Assembly (NCBI GenBank): GCA_002706335.1
Contig: PAKZ01000027.1
Span: 1-64,000, forward strand
Source: Ahrensia sp.
Lineage (GTDB): Bacteria > Pseudomonadota > Alphaproteobacteria > Rhizobiales > Rhizobiaceae
Length of the DNA stretch: 64,000 nt
Direction: 5' to 3'
Position numbers and translations under genes: made by a program. The notes under the pieces were generated by a model. It was not told the DNA's origin. It worked only from the letters and a program-made list of their open reading frames with translations, and made no database searches. Below are positions 7,302-16,194 of this stretch, piece by piece (the first letter of the stretch is position 1; each line of letters begins with the position of its first letter).

Positions 7302-8524
7302 ACCGACATACGCCAGATCCGATCGATTCGCAGGACGACGAGTGGACGGGGCCCCGCCCGGCGCTGCTGACCCTCGTCTTGATTGCTGCGGTCAGCCCGC
7401 TGGCGATCAACATGTTCGTACCGTCCATGCCGGACATCGCGGCGGATCTCGGGGCGTCCTATGCGACCATCCAGCTCGGGCTTTCGCTCTACCTGATCAT
7501 GACCGCGGGGCTGCAGCTCGCTATCGGGCCGCTGTCCGACATCTACGGTCGCCGTCCGGTCATCTATACCGGGCTCGCCCTGTTCATGGTCGGAACCGTC
7601 ATATGCATCTTCGCGCAGTCGGCCTCGTGGTTCCTGTGGGGCCGCATCATCCAGTCTTGTAGCGCCGCGGGCATGGTCCTGTCGCGCGCCGTCGTTCGCG
7701 ATATCTACCCGCGCGAGAAGGCGGCAAGCGCCATGGGATACATGGTCATGGGAATGGCCGTGGCGCCGATGATCGGGCCGGCGATTGGCGGTATCATCGC
7801 CGAATTGTCCAACTGGCGCATGACATTCGTCGCGCTCGCCGTGTTCGGCGCGGCCGCAACCTTACTCGGACTGTTCAACCTGCCGGAAACGAACCGTTTT
7901 CGAGGCACTTCGCTGCGCGAGCAGGTCACCAGCTACAAGGCCCTGACAACGCTGCCGCTTTTCTGGGTCTATGCCGGCATCACCGCATTCTCCGCGGCCG
8001 GGTTCTTCGGCTTCCTCGGCGGAGGGCCGGCGGTCTCCGCCGTCTATCTCGGCCTGGCGCCATCCACCTACGGGCTCTATTTCGCCTTCGCCGCCTTCGG
8101 CTATTCGGTGGGCAACTTCCTGACCGGCAGATTCTCCGAACGCCGCGGGCTTGAGCGCATGATGCTCGACGGCGTATTCATCACGCTTTCCGGACCGGCG
8201 ATCACGATGGTCCTGTTCATGGTGGGGGTGGAACATCCCCTCGCCTTTTTCATGCCGATGGCGCTGGTCGGCTTCGGCAACGGCCTGACGCTGCCGAATG
8301 CGATTGCGGCCGCGGTCAGCCTGAGGCCGGATGCCGTCGGGGCCGCGTCGGGGCTCATCGGAGCAACGCAGATGGGCATCGGTGCTGTCGCCTCGGTGGT
8401 CGCCGGCATCGTCGTCGGGGCGGAAGGCCTGCCGATCCCGCTCTGCATCTTTCTCATCCTTAGCACGCTGATAGCGATCGGCTTCACTTTCGTCGCAATT
8501 CGGATGGGCCGTCGCACGCCGTAA
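7298..8524 (+). CDS. MFS multidrug exporter, Bcr/CflA family
   Basis: 408-residue drug:proton antiporter of the inner membrane, about twelve hydrophobic segments. The loop 2-3 signature GPLSDIYGRRPVIYTGL and the motif C-like SRAVVRDIYPREKAASAMGYM mark the Bcr/CflA (DHA1) group. The frame is open far upstream inside the EamA gene, but the ATG at 7298 gives the ATGA overlap and the expected N-terminus (TLVLIAAVSPLAINMFVPSMPDIA). Likely exports toxic small molecules; substrate unknown. Confidence 0.92.
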   Translation: MNRHTPDPIDSQDDEWTGPRPALLTLVLIAAVSPLAINMFVPSMPDIAADLGASYATIQLGLSLYLIMTAGLQLAIGPLSDIYGRRPVIYTGLALFMVGTVICIFAQSASWFLWGRIIQSCSAAGMVLSRAVVRDIYPREKAASAMGYMVMGMAVAPMIGPAIGGIIAELSNWRMTFVALAVFGAAATLLGLFNLPETNRFRGTSLREQVTSYKALTTLPLFWVYAGITAFSAAGFFGFLGGGPAVSAVYLGLAPSTYGLYFAFAAFGYSVGNFLTGRFSERRGLERMMLDGVFITLSGPAITMVLFMVGVEHPLAFFMPMALVGFGNGLTLPNAIAAAVSLRPDAVGAASGLIGATQMGIGAVASVVAGIVVGAEGLPIPLCIFLILSTLIAIGFTFVAIRMGRRTP

Positions 8525-8566
8525 GGCAAGTTGCGGCCCGCCCGCGAAGCACGCATAGTCCGGCCC

Positions 8567-9199
8567 ATGAAAAGACCCGACACAGACAGGATTGCCGGAG
8601 TCATCCTCGCCGGCGGATTGTCGCGCCGCATGGGGGGCGTGGACAAGGCGCTCGCGCCGCTTGGCGGCAGGCCCATGATCGCCCATGTGCTGGATCGTCT
8701 CGCGGCGCAGGTAGATACGCTCGCGATCAATGCGAATGGCGACAAGAGCCGCTTCGAACGGCTCGCAACACCTGTATTCGCCGATGTCGTTTCCGGTTAT
8801 GCCGGCCCGCTGGCCGGCATTCACGCGGCCATGAGCTGGGCTGGAACCAGCGGAGGCGTCAGCGATGTGGTTACGGCCGCGGCCGACACTCCGTTCTTTC
8901 CCGATGATCTGGTGGCCCGGCTGCGCCAAAGCCGTACCCGGCCGGACACGATCGCCATCGCCCGCTCGCAGAGCGGCCTCCACCCGGTCTTCGCCTTGTG
9001 GCCGGTTCATCTGGCAGGCGACCTCGAAGCCTGGTTGAAACGCACAGACACGCTGAGGGTAACGGATTGGCTGCGCGAAAATGATGTCGCCGAATGCGAA
9101 TTCCCGTTGCGCGAAGACGGGACGGATCCATTCTTCAACGTCAACACGCCGGACGATCTTGCCGAAGCGGAAACCATCCGGCAAAGGACCGCAGCATGA
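8567..9199 (+). CDS. mobA: molybdenum cofactor guanylyltransferase
   Basis: 210-residue nucleotidyltransferase that adds GMP to molybdopterin to make MGD for DMSO-reductase-family enzymes. The N-terminal GVILAGGLSRRMGGVDKAL is the signature GTP-binding loop; VVTAAADTPFFPDDL contains the metal-binding Asp; the C-terminal FFNVNTPDDLAEAE is also diagnostic. The ATG at 8567 places the loop near residue 12; the frame extends 12 codons further up with no support. It overlaps mobB by four bases. Confidence 0.95.
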   Translation: MKRPDTDRIAGVILAGGLSRRMGGVDKALAPLGGRPMIAHVLDRLAAQVDTLAINANGDKSRFERLATPVFADVVSGYAGPLAGIHAAMSWAGTSGGVSDVVTAAADTPFFPDDLVARLRQSRTRPDTIAIARSQSGLHPVFALWPVHLAGDLEAWLKRTDTLRVTDWLRENDVAECEFPLREDGTDPFFNVNTPDDLAEAETIRQRTAA

Positions 9200-9723
9200 C
9201 TGCGCCGCGTAGAATAATCGGGATCGTGGGCTGGAAGAATTCCGGCAAGACCCGCATGGTCGCAGCCCTCGTCGCGGAACTGACCGGACGCGGCTGGAAA
9301 GTGTCGACCGTCAAGCACGCCCATCACGCTTTCGATATCGACAAACCCGGTGCAGACAGCTGGCAACATCGCCAGGCCGGCGCCGGCGAGGTCGCGATCG
9401 TGTCCGGCCGCCGCTGGGCGCTGATGCACGAAAACGCGCAGGATGAAAGCGAACCGTCGCTCGAAGAAATCGTCGGCAAGCTGTCGCCCTGCGACATCGT
9501 TCTTGTCGAGGGATACAAGCGCGGTGATCACGACAAGATCGAAATCCGCAGAGCCGAATCCGAAAACGCCACGCCGCTCGCGCCCGACGACACGCAAATC
9601 GTCGCATTGGTCGGCGATGCGGACGAGACCGGGAGCCTCCCCGTCTTCCCGGCCGACGCGATCCCCGATATAGCCGATTTCATCGAGCGGCATACCGGGC
9701 TGCGCAGCGGAGAAACGACCTGA
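9196..9723 (+). CDS. mobB: molybdopterin-guanine dinucleotide biosynthesis protein B
   Basis: 175-residue P-loop GTP-binding adaptor that aids MobA. The Walker A loop is GWKNSGKT at about residue 12; then TVKHAHHAFDIDKPGADSW and VLVEGYK, both characteristic of MobB. The start is fixed by the ATGA overlap with mobA. A one-base overlap (TGATG) links it to the downstream cytochrome gene. mobA-mobB adjacency is common in proteobacteria. Confidence 0.95.
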   Translation: MTAPRRIIGIVGWKNSGKTRMVAALVAELTGRGWKVSTVKHAHHAFDIDKPGADSWQHRQAGAGEVAIVSGRRWALMHENAQDESEPSLEEIVGKLSPCDIVLVEGYKRGDHDKIEIRRAESENATPLAPDDTQIVALVGDADETGSLPVFPADAIPDIADFIERHTGLRSGETT

Positions 9724-10259
9724 TGGCCGAAAGACGGATCAATCCCCACGATCGTTTTGCCGGCTATTCTCGCCAATCCATCGTGCTGCACTGGCTCAGC
9801 GCCGCCATTATCGTCGTCTTGTACATGAACCAGAGTCCCAATTCCGCGCCGTTCCATATCGGCCTCGGCCTGATCGCCGCGCCACTATTGTACTGGCGCG
9901 TCAGAACGCGGTTCTCGCGGGGCTATCCGCGCATCACCGAATTGTCGCTGCCCTTCAATCTCGGTGCTCGCCTCGTCATGTTCGCGCTTCTGGTCTGCAT
10001 TTTCATCCTGATGGTGACCGGTCCGCTCATTCCGCTCCTGAACGGCGAGCCCTATCGCATCTTCGGCTGGTTCAGCTTCACCATACCTTTCCCGAACATG
10101 GAGAACGCGGCGGCGATTGCCGAATCCGCCCACGCCATCGCCGGCCATAGTTTGATGATTCTGTTCGCGCTCCACATGCTGGACGCGCTGACGCACCATT
10201 TCTTCGACAAGGACACCATTCTCGTCCGAATGCTCAGGCCGATCAGAAACGGCAAGTGA
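9723..10259 (+). CDS. cytochrome b561-family membrane protein
   Basis: 178 residues with four hydrophobic segments and histidines at the b561 positions: SIVLHWLSA, SAPFHIGLGL, AHAIAGHSLMI and ALHMLDALTHHF. The family carries two b-type haems and moves electrons across the inner membrane, for example superoxide:ubiquinone oxidoreductase (CybB). It overlaps mobB by one base. Whether it serves a molybdoenzyme is a guess from position only. Confidence 0.88.
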   Translation: MAERRINPHDRFAGYSRQSIVLHWLSAAIIVVLYMNQSPNSAPFHIGLGLIAAPLLYWRVRTRFSRGYPRITELSLPFNLGARLVMFALLVCIFILMVTGPLIPLLNGEPYRIFGWFSFTIPFPNMENAAAIAESAHAIAGHSLMILFALHMLDALTHHFFDKDTILVRMLRPIRNGK

Positions 10260-10415
10260 GCGGCTGCAGCAAAGCCCGGAAACACAGGCATTTTGAGGTT
10301 GCAATTCGCGCGAAAACAGTGGGAGTATTCCTCTTTGTGCCCTGCCGGAAGGCGGGGCTCTGGATCCGGCGGGGATTTTCTCCGACCATTCGAGTGACCT
10401 GAAGAGGAAGACACC

Positions 10416-11195
10416 ATGCGTTTCACAAAGGGTATGATGGCTGCGGCCGCGACGCTGGCGCTGACGATCGGCGCCGCACAGGCCCAGGACATGATGAAGC
10501 TCAAGATTGGTACCGAAGGGGCCTATCCGCCCTTCAACAATCTGGAGGCCGACGGCTCCCTGGTCGGTTTCGACATCGACATCGCCAAGGCGCTCTGCGA
10601 CGAGATGAAAGCCGATTGCGAATTCGTCACCCAGGATTGGGACGGCATCATCCCCGCGCTGCTGGCCGGCAAGTTCGACGCCATCATCGCGTCCATGTCG
10701 ATCACCGAGGAGCGCAAGGAAAAGGTCGATTTCACCAACAAATACTACAACACCCCGCCGGCGATCGCGGTGCCGAAAGACAGCGACATCACCGATGCGA
10801 CGGATGCCGGCCTTTCGGGCAAAGCGCTGGGCGCGCAGTCTTCCACGACCCACTCCAACTATGCCGAGGAAAAATTCCCGTCGGCCGATCTGAAACTCTA
10901 TCCGACGCCCGACGAATACAAGCTCGACATCGCCAGCGGCCGTATCGACGCCGTTATCGACGACGTGATCGTGTTGTCGGAATGGCTGAAATCCGATGAT
11001 GGCGACTGCTGCAAGCTGCTCGCCACCTTGCCGACCGATCCGGTGATCAACGGCGAAGGCGCGGGCATCGCCTTGCGCAAGGGCGAAGACGATCTGCGCG
11101 AAAAGTTCAATGCCGCCATCGCCGCCATCCGCGCCAACGGCACCTACAAGGAAATCAACGACAAGTATTTCGACGTCGACGTCTACGGCGACTGA
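10416..11195 (+). CDS. polar amino-acid ABC importer, binding protein
   Basis: 259-residue periplasmic solute-binding protein, SBP_bac_3 family. Signal peptide 1 to about 23 (ends GAAQAQ). The start of the mature domain, LKIGTEGAYPPFNNLEADGSLVGFDIDIAKALC, and the EERKEKVDFTNKYY segment are typical of the HisJ/ArgT/OccT (Lys-Arg-His/opine) type. GAGGAAG precedes the ATG. Two permease genes follow, but no ATPase. Exact ligand cannot be read from sequence; a cationic amino acid or opine is plausible. Confidence 0.92.
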   Translation: MRFTKGMMAAAATLALTIGAAQAQDMMKLKIGTEGAYPPFNNLEADGSLVGFDIDIAKALCDEMKADCEFVTQDWDGIIPALLAGKFDAIIASMSITEERKEKVDFTNKYYNTPPAIAVPKDSDITDATDAGLSGKALGAQSSTTHSNYAEEKFPSADLKLYPTPDEYKLDIASGRIDAVIDDVIVLSEWLKSDDGDCCKLLATLPTDPVINGEGAGIALRKGEDDLREKFNAAIAAIRANGTYKEINDKYFDVDVYGD

Positions 11196-11284
11196 TTTCC
11201 TGACAGTTCGGCCGGGCGGCGACCGCGCCGTCCGGCAGACATGCCGGTCCGCCCGGGACCGGAACAGACAGACAAGCGAGGCGG

Positions 11285-11998
11285 ATGGAAAACTACCTCA
11301 CGTTGCTGAGCTTCGGCGATCAAGGCTGGGGCGACGAAATCGCCTGGGGCGTGATGATAACGGTATCGCTCGCGCTTGCCACACTTCCTATCGGCCTCTT
11401 CATCGGCTTCATGATCGCGCTCGGCAAACAGAGCGAGGAATGGACGCTTCGTATTGCCGCCGAAATCTACACGACCCTCTTCCGAGGCCTGCCTGAACTG
11501 CTGACCCTGTTCATCGTCTATTACGGCCTGCAGATCGGCATCCAGCAACTGCTCAAGCTCCTCGGCCTTGACAGCGCGGTGGAGATCAATTCCTTCATGG
11601 CGGGCGCGATGTCGCTTGCCCTCGTCTTCTCGTCCTATGCCAGCGAGGTCTTTCTCTCGGCCTTCCGCGCCATCCCGAAAGGTCAATATGAGGGCGGTTA
11701 TGCGCTCGGCCTGCGCCGCGGAACGGTTATGCGCATGGTCGTCCTGCCGCAGCTCATTCGCATCGCCCTGCCTGGACTCGGCAATCTCTGGATGATCCTG
11801 TTGAAAGACACGGCCCTCGTCTCGGCCATCGGACTGACCGACATTCTGCGCCAGACAGGCGTCGCCGCGCGCGTGACAAAGGAAGCGTTCCTTTTCTTCG
11901 GCATCGCCTTCCTGCTCTATCTGGCTTTGGCGCTGATCTCCTCGGTGGCGCTCAACCGGATCGAAGCGTATGGCAAGCGCGGGGAGCAGTCGCGATGA
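11285..11998 (+). CDS. polar amino-acid ABC importer, permease (HisQ type)
   Basis: 237-residue inner-membrane permease with about five hydrophobic segments. The HEEM start (ITVSLALATLPIGLFIGFMIAL) and the EAA loop (EGGYALGLRRGTVMRMVVLPQLIRIALPGLGN) define the His/Glu/Gln/Arg transporter group. It overlaps the second permease by four bases (ATGA). It forms a heterodimer with that protein. Confidence 0.93.
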   Translation: MENYLTLLSFGDQGWGDEIAWGVMITVSLALATLPIGLFIGFMIALGKQSEEWTLRIAAEIYTTLFRGLPELLTLFIVYYGLQIGIQQLLKLLGLDSAVEINSFMAGAMSLALVFSSYASEVFLSAFRAIPKGQYEGGYALGLRRGTVMRMVVLPQLIRIALPGLGNLWMILLKDTALVSAIGLTDILRQTGVAARVTKEAFLFFGIAFLLYLALALISSVALNRIEAYGKRGEQSR

Positions 11999-12828
11999 GC
12001 GAGGTGACGCACACACTGGTTCCGGCCCAGCCGGCACCGGCACCGCCCCCGAAAGCATGGACGGCCTCCCGGATCAGCGGCAGCCTGCTGATGCTGTTAT
12101 GGATCGCCGCCGCCATTGGCCTCGTCGCCTATCTCTATTCCGCCTGGGACATCGACAAGGTCGAGCGATACGCGCCGAAATACCGGGACGGGCTGATCGT
12201 CACGCTGACGCTGGTGAGCCTTTCGATCGTCATCGGCGCGATCGTCTCCGTGCCCGTCGCTATCGGGCGCATGTCAAACAATCCGGTGATCAGCCGTCTT
12301 GCCTTCGCCTATGTCTACATCTTCCGCGGCACGCCGCTGATCGCGCAACTGTTTCTGATCTATTACGGCCTCGGCTCCTTCCGCCCCCAACTGGAGGCGG
12401 TGGGCTTGTGGGTGTTTTTCCGCGACGCCTGGAACTGCGCCCTCTTCGCCTTCACGCTCAACACGGCGGCCTACCAGGCGGAGATCTTGCGCGGGGCCGT
12501 CGAAAGCGTCCCGCGCGGCCAGTGGGAAGGAGCGGCGGCGCTCGGGCTCAATCGTGTCCAGACCATATGGAAGATTATCCTGCCGCAGGCGCTGATCGTG
12601 GCGCTGCGCCCCTATGGCAACGAGATCATCCTGATGCTCAAGGGATCGGCCATCGTCGCCCTCGTGACCGTATTCGACCTGATGGGCGAAACACGCCGCG
12701 CCTTCTCGCGCACCTATGACTTCCAGATGTATATCTGGGCGGCCGTGTTCTATTTCGTCATGGTCGAAACGCTTCGCAACGTGTGGAACTGGCTGGAAGC
12801 CGGCCTGACGCGGCATCTGAAGCGTTAG
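11995..12828 (+). CDS. polar amino-acid ABC importer, permease (HisM type)
   Basis: 277-residue inner-membrane permease, the second half of the heterodimer. A proline-rich cytoplasmic N-terminus (AQPAPAPPPKAW) of about 20 residues precedes the first membrane segment. The EAA loop is GQWEGAAALGLNRVQTIWKIILPQALIVAL. The operon ends here without the expected HisP-type ATP-binding gene; the next gene, a dehydrogenase, starts 137 bases on. Confidence 0.93.
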   Translation: MSEVTHTLVPAQPAPAPPPKAWTASRISGSLLMLLWIAAAIGLVAYLYSAWDIDKVERYAPKYRDGLIVTLTLVSLSIVIGAIVSVPVAIGRMSNNPVISRLAFAYVYIFRGTPLIAQLFLIYYGLGSFRPQLEAVGLWVFFRDAWNCALFAFTLNTAAYQAEILRGAVESVPRGQWEGAAALGLNRVQTIWKIILPQALIVALRPYGNEIILMLKGSAIVALVTVFDLMGETRRAFSRTYDFQMYIWAAVFYFVMVETLRNVWNWLEAGLTRHLKR

Positions 12829-12964
12829 CATCGCAAGCAACCCGCTTGCTGAATCAGAATGCCAGGACCGGCGCGCAAGCGGTTGCGCGACTACGGAAAT
12901 TGTCCCTTCGAATGCGCGCCGCGATGGTCTATGTCAGCCGTGCAGGCAAGCAAGGAGTTCTCGT

Positions 12965-13849
12965 ATGGCAAAGACGGCATTCATCGGTTTGGGCGTGATG
13001 GGCTATCACATGGCCGGCCACCTCGCGACGAAGGGCGGGCACGAGGTCACCGTCTATAACCGCACGGGCGCGAAGGCCGAGAAGTGGGTCGGCGAATTCG
13101 GCGGCGCATTGGCCGAGACGCCGAAAGAAGCCGCCGAGGGCGCGGATTTCGTATTCGCCTGCGTCGGAAACGACGACGACCTGCGCTCCGTGACAATCGG
13201 CGAGAATGGCGCTTTCGCGGGCATGAAGGAAGGCGCGATCTTTGTCGACAATACCACCGCATCGGCCGATGTCGCGCGCGAACTGCGCGCCAAGGCGGAT
13301 GAAATCGGCTTCGGATTCATCGATGCTCCGGTGTCGGGCGGCGAGGCCGGCGCGGTGAACGGTGTTCTGACCGTGATGTGCGGAGGCGACGATGATGTCT
13401 TTGAGCGCGCCAAGCCGGTAATCGAGTGCTTCGCCCGCATGGTCGGCCTTATGGGACCGACCGGCTCCGGCCAACTGACCAAGATGGTCAACCAGATCTG
13501 CATCGCCGGGCTTGTCCAGGGGCTTTCGGAAGGCATCAATTTCGGCCTCAAGGCGGGGCTCGACATGCACAAGGTGATCGACGTCATCTCCAAGGGCGCG
13601 GCCGGCTCGTGGCAGATGGAGAACCGCCACAAGACAATGATCGCGGGCGAATACAAGCATGGCTTCGCGGTTGACTGGATGCGCAAGGATCTCGCCATCG
13701 TCCTTTCCGAAGGCGACAACAACGGCGCGGCGCTGCCGGTTACCGCGCTTGTCGATCAGTTCTACAAGGATGTGCAGAACATGGGCGGCAAGCGCTGGGA
13801 CACGTCTTCGCTGCTGGCCCGCCTGCAGAAGAACAATGGCGCCGACTGA
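12965..13849 (+). CDS. NAD(P)-dependent beta-hydroxyacid dehydrogenase (HIBADH family)
   Basis: 294-residue enzyme of the 3-hydroxyisobutyrate dehydrogenase / 6-phosphogluconate-dehydrogenase-like family. The Rossmann loop is FIGLGVMGYHMAGHL (about 6-20), the substrate motif DAPVSGGEAGA (about 120-130, S124-G125-G126), and the catalytic Lys is K173 in GSGQLTKMVNQ. It oxidises a beta-hydroxy acid; valine catabolism (mmsB-like), tartronate semialdehyde reduction or succinic semialdehyde reduction are all possible. AAGGAG precedes the ATG. It overlaps the next gene by 14 bases. Confidence 0.9.
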   Translation: MAKTAFIGLGVMGYHMAGHLATKGGHEVTVYNRTGAKAEKWVGEFGGALAETPKEAAEGADFVFACVGNDDDLRSVTIGENGAFAGMKEGAIFVDNTTASADVARELRAKADEIGFGFIDAPVSGGEAGAVNGVLTVMCGGDDDVFERAKPVIECFARMVGLMGPTGSGQLTKMVNQICIAGLVQGLSEGINFGLKAGLDMHKVIDVISKGAAGSWQMENRHKTMIAGEYKHGFAVDWMRKDLAIVLSEGDNNGAALPVTALVDQFYKDVQNMGGKRWDTSSLLARLQKNNGAD

Positions 13850-14558
13850 GCCCTCGCCCGACTGGACGGCCGAACAGGCGATAACTCATCTGCAATTGCT
13901 CGGCTCCGCGCACAACGTGGAGGGCATGGGCCGCTACGGCATCGAGACTTCCAATGCGCTCGGCGTCTCCAACGCGGTGCTGCGCCCGCTTGCCCGTACG
14001 CTAAAGCGCAATCACCAGCGCGCGATCGACCTCTGGGCGTCCGGCATACGCGAAGCGCGGCTGCTCGCCCTGTTCTCGGAGGAACCGAAAAAGGTGACCG
14101 CCGAACAGGCCCGCGCCATGGCGCCCGGGTTCAACTCCTGGGAAATCGTCGATCACGCGGCCGACCTGTTCTGCGATGCGGGGCTGGTTGACGAGCTGAT
14201 CCCCGAATTCGCCGCAGACGAGCGGCAATTCGTCCGCCGCGCGGCCTTCGCGATGATGGCGTGGGGAGCGGTTCACCTGAAGAAGCGCCCCGACGCCGAT
14301 GTGCTCGCATGGCTGCCGCTGATCGAAGACCACGCAACCGACAGCCGCAACTTCGTCAAGAAGGCCGTGAACTGGGCGCTTCGCCAGATCGGCAAGCGCT
14401 CGATGGTTTGCCACGCGCCGGCACTTGAACTGGCGGAGAAACTGGCCGCTTCCGATGACAAGACCGCGCGCTGGATCGGTCGCGATGCGGTGAAGGAACT
14501 GACCGCCGAAAAGACGCTCGCCCGCCTTGCCAGCAAGGGCAAGAAGCGGCAAGCTTGA
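13836..14558 (+). CDS. DNA alkylation repair (AlkD-like HEAT-repeat) protein
   Basis: 240 residues, almost entirely helical. MGRYGIETSNALGVSNAVLRPLARTLKRNH followed by LWASGIREARLLALF matches the AlkC/AlkD-like HEAT-repeat DNA glycosylase superfamily (PF08713). FVKKAVNWALRQIGKRS is another family hallmark. Members excise alkylated bases such as 3-methyladenine or 7-methylguanine without base flipping, though many homologues are untested. The ATG at 13836 lies inside the end of the dehydrogenase gene; the frame is open further upstream but overlaps it heavily. Confidence 0.87.
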   Translation: MAPTEPSPDWTAEQAITHLQLLGSAHNVEGMGRYGIETSNALGVSNAVLRPLARTLKRNHQRAIDLWASGIREARLLALFSEEPKKVTAEQARAMAPGFNSWEIVDHAADLFCDAGLVDELIPEFAADERQFVRRAAFAMMAWGAVHLKKRPDADVLAWLPLIEDHATDSRNFVKKAVNWALRQIGKRSMVCHAPALELAEKLAASDDKTARWIGRDAVKELTAEKTLARLASKGKKRQA

Positions 14559-14579
14559 GCCGGTTCGGCGGAGTATCCC

Positions 14580-15053
14580 ATGGGCTTCAAATTCTTTCGG
14601 TTCGGCGTGATCGGTCTGGCCACGATCATCGGCTGCCCTTCCCTTGCCGCGCCGATCTCATGGGAAGACCTGAAAGCGCCGGACCGGGCGCCGACCGAAC
14701 AGGTGGAATTGAAGGGCTTTCTGCTGCCGGTCGATTACGAGGGCGACAAGGTCTATCAATTCATGCTGCTGCCCTGGGCCGGAGCCTGCAGCCACACCCC
14801 ACCCCCACCGCCGGACCAGGTGGTCCTCGTCACGCCGGATGAACCGATCCGGATCGAGCGCACCTATGAGCCTGTGTCGGTATCGGGAACGCTGAAAAAG
14901 GGCCGCGATATGTCGCAGCTCTTCATTCTCGACGGCGTGGCATGGGTGGAGTCGGGCTATCGGATCCGCAGCGCGCAGGTCCAGCCCACGGATCTGAGGG
15001 CTGCTCCGCCGCCGACCGGACAAAGCAACCCCTGGAAATTCATGAAACAGTGA
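14580..15053 (+). CDS. exported DUF3299 protein
   Basis: 157 residues with a signal peptide (to about residue 24, ends SLAA). DUF3299 is shown by VELKGFLLPVDYEG and the polyproline turn LPWAGACSHTPPPPPDQVV, followed by an OB-like beta region (VSVSGTLKKG). The Cys and His of this segment (ACSHT) are the most conserved points of the family and may bind metal. Homologues are often periplasmic or lipoproteins near metal or ABC systems; function unknown. Confidence 0.82.
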   Translation: MGFKFFRFGVIGLATIIGCPSLAAPISWEDLKAPDRAPTEQVELKGFLLPVDYEGDKVYQFMLLPWAGACSHTPPPPPDQVVLVTPDEPIRIERTYEPVSVSGTLKKGRDMSQLFILDGVAWVESGYRIRSAQVQPTDLRAAPPPTGQSNPWKFMKQ

Positions 15054-15057
15054 GAAC

Positions 15058-15084
15058 GTCGCAGCCGCCGGAGACGGCTGCGAC
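15058..15084. terminator. hairpin between convergent genes
   Basis: GTCGCAGCCG and CGGCTGCGAC make a perfect 10-bp stem with a 7-base loop, in the 40-base gap between the converging stops at 15053 and 15094. Neither side has a strong T-run, but the position suits a bidirectional transcription end. Confidence 0.65.
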
Positions 15085-15093
15085 GGATTACAA

Positions 15094-15564
15094 TCAGAAG
15101 CCTTCGGCCGCCTCGTCGACGATCTCGGTCAGCAGGTCGTTGACCTGATCGCGGGCACCGCCCTCGGGCAGCGAACGGAAGCCGACGGTCACCTTGCCGG
15201 GCATCGCGGCTTCCTCGTAGACGAAGACGACATAAGGGCAGTAGGCGATGTCGCCGATATCGCCTTCCATCACCGACCGGGACACGACCGCCGAGCAGAA
15301 AGTGAAGAACTCCGCGTCCTTGTAGAGCTCCTTGCTGGCGCCGACATCACCGGCGGTGCGTTTCAGCATGTCGCCGATGAAGCCGTGATAGTCGATCGTG
15401 TATCCGCGATTGATAATCGCGTCCTGAGCGGCCTGCGCGACATCGGCGAAAGGGCTCGACGATTGCCGCGTCACGACATCGTCGCCCGCCGCGATTGCCG
15501 GAATGCTCGACATGGCTGCAATGGTCAAAGCCGCGCCGATTGAGAGAACCCGATTGAACTGCAT
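15094..15564 (-). CDS. exported DUF302 protein
   Basis: 156 residues. The ATG at 15564 follows GGAGGAG; the frame extends 22 codons further up but without a signal-like start. Signal peptide to about residue 26 (IGAALTIAAMSSIPAIAA). The mature part, SSPFADVAQAAQDAIINRGYTIDYHGFIGDML and the later FCSAVVSRSVMEGDIGDIAYCPYVVFVYE, matches DUF302, a small fold found in periplasmic proteins of unknown role. Two cysteines are retained. Confidence 0.8.
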   Translation of the reverse strand: MQFNRVLSIGAALTIAAMSSIPAIAAGDDVVTRQSSSPFADVAQAAQDAIINRGYTIDYHGFIGDMLKRTAGDVGASKELYKDAEFFTFCSAVVSRSVMEGDIGDIAYCPYVVFVYEEAAMPGKVTVGFRSLPEGGARDQVNDLLTEIVDEAAEGF

Positions 15565-15638
15565 ATGCGCTCCTCCTGTTGATACATCGCATTTAGCATA
15601 TGTATGAACCCGATCATTGATGGAGGTCAAACGGGATC

Positions 15639-16112
15639 TTACGGCTTGTCGAGGATCATGTAGTCGAGGGGAAGCTCGGTCGTATACTTGATCTGATCCA
15701 TGGCGAAGGCCGAGGAGACGTCGCGGATCTCGATTTTCGAGATAAGCCGCTGATAAAAAGCGTCATAGGCGGCGATGTCGGGTACCACGACGCGAAGCAG
15801 GTAATCGACATCCCCGCTCATGCGGTAGAATTCGACGACTTCCGGAAAATCGGCGATCACTTCCGAGAAGCGCTTCAGCCATTCCATGGAGTGGGAATTG
15901 GTACGGATCGATACGAAGACCGTAACCCGGCCGTTGACCTTCTCGGGATTGAGAAGCGCAACGCGCTTGCGAATGACGCCTTCTTCCTCAAGTTTCTGGA
16001 TACGCCGCCAGCACGGTGTCGTCGACAGGCCGACCTTCTTGGCAAGATCGGCTACGGCGATGGTGGAGTCTTCCTGCAGGATGCGCAGAATGCGCCTGTC
16101 GAGCTTATCCAT
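15639..16112 (-). CDS. Lrp/AsnC family transcriptional regulator
   Basis: 157 residues from the ATG at 16112 (a GTG three codons earlier is possible). The N-terminal winged HTH reads LDRRILRILQEDSTIAVADLAKKVGLSTTPCWRRIQKLEEEGVI; the C-terminal RAM effector domain spans about 65-150 (GDVDYLLRVVVPDIAAYDAFY). Lrp proteins form octamers and respond to amino acids. The AT-rich region just upstream contains an inverted repeat suited to self-regulation. Its targets are not shown by context. Confidence 0.93.
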   Translation of the reverse strand: MDKLDRRILRILQEDSTIAVADLAKKVGLSTTPCWRRIQKLEEEGVIRKRVALLNPEKVNGRVTVFVSIRTNSHSMEWLKRFSEVIADFPEVVEFYRMSGDVDYLLRVVVPDIAAYDAFYQRLISKIEIRDVSSAFAMDQIKYTTELPLDYMILDKP

Positions 16113-16140
16113 GATATGCACTCTTTGGAATATTTTTGCA

Positions 16141-16157
16141 CGATATCTGAAATATCG
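16141..16157. promoter_or_regulatory. inverted repeat upstream of Lrp-type gene
   Basis: CGATAT-CTGAA-ATATCG lies in a 60-base AT-rich tract, 29 bases upstream of the regulator's start. The size and AT content suit an Lrp-family autoregulatory site or the promoter region. Confidence 0.4.
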
Positions 16158-16194
16158 CCTTACACGTAAAATATTTTTCCGCCAAGGGGCCTGA

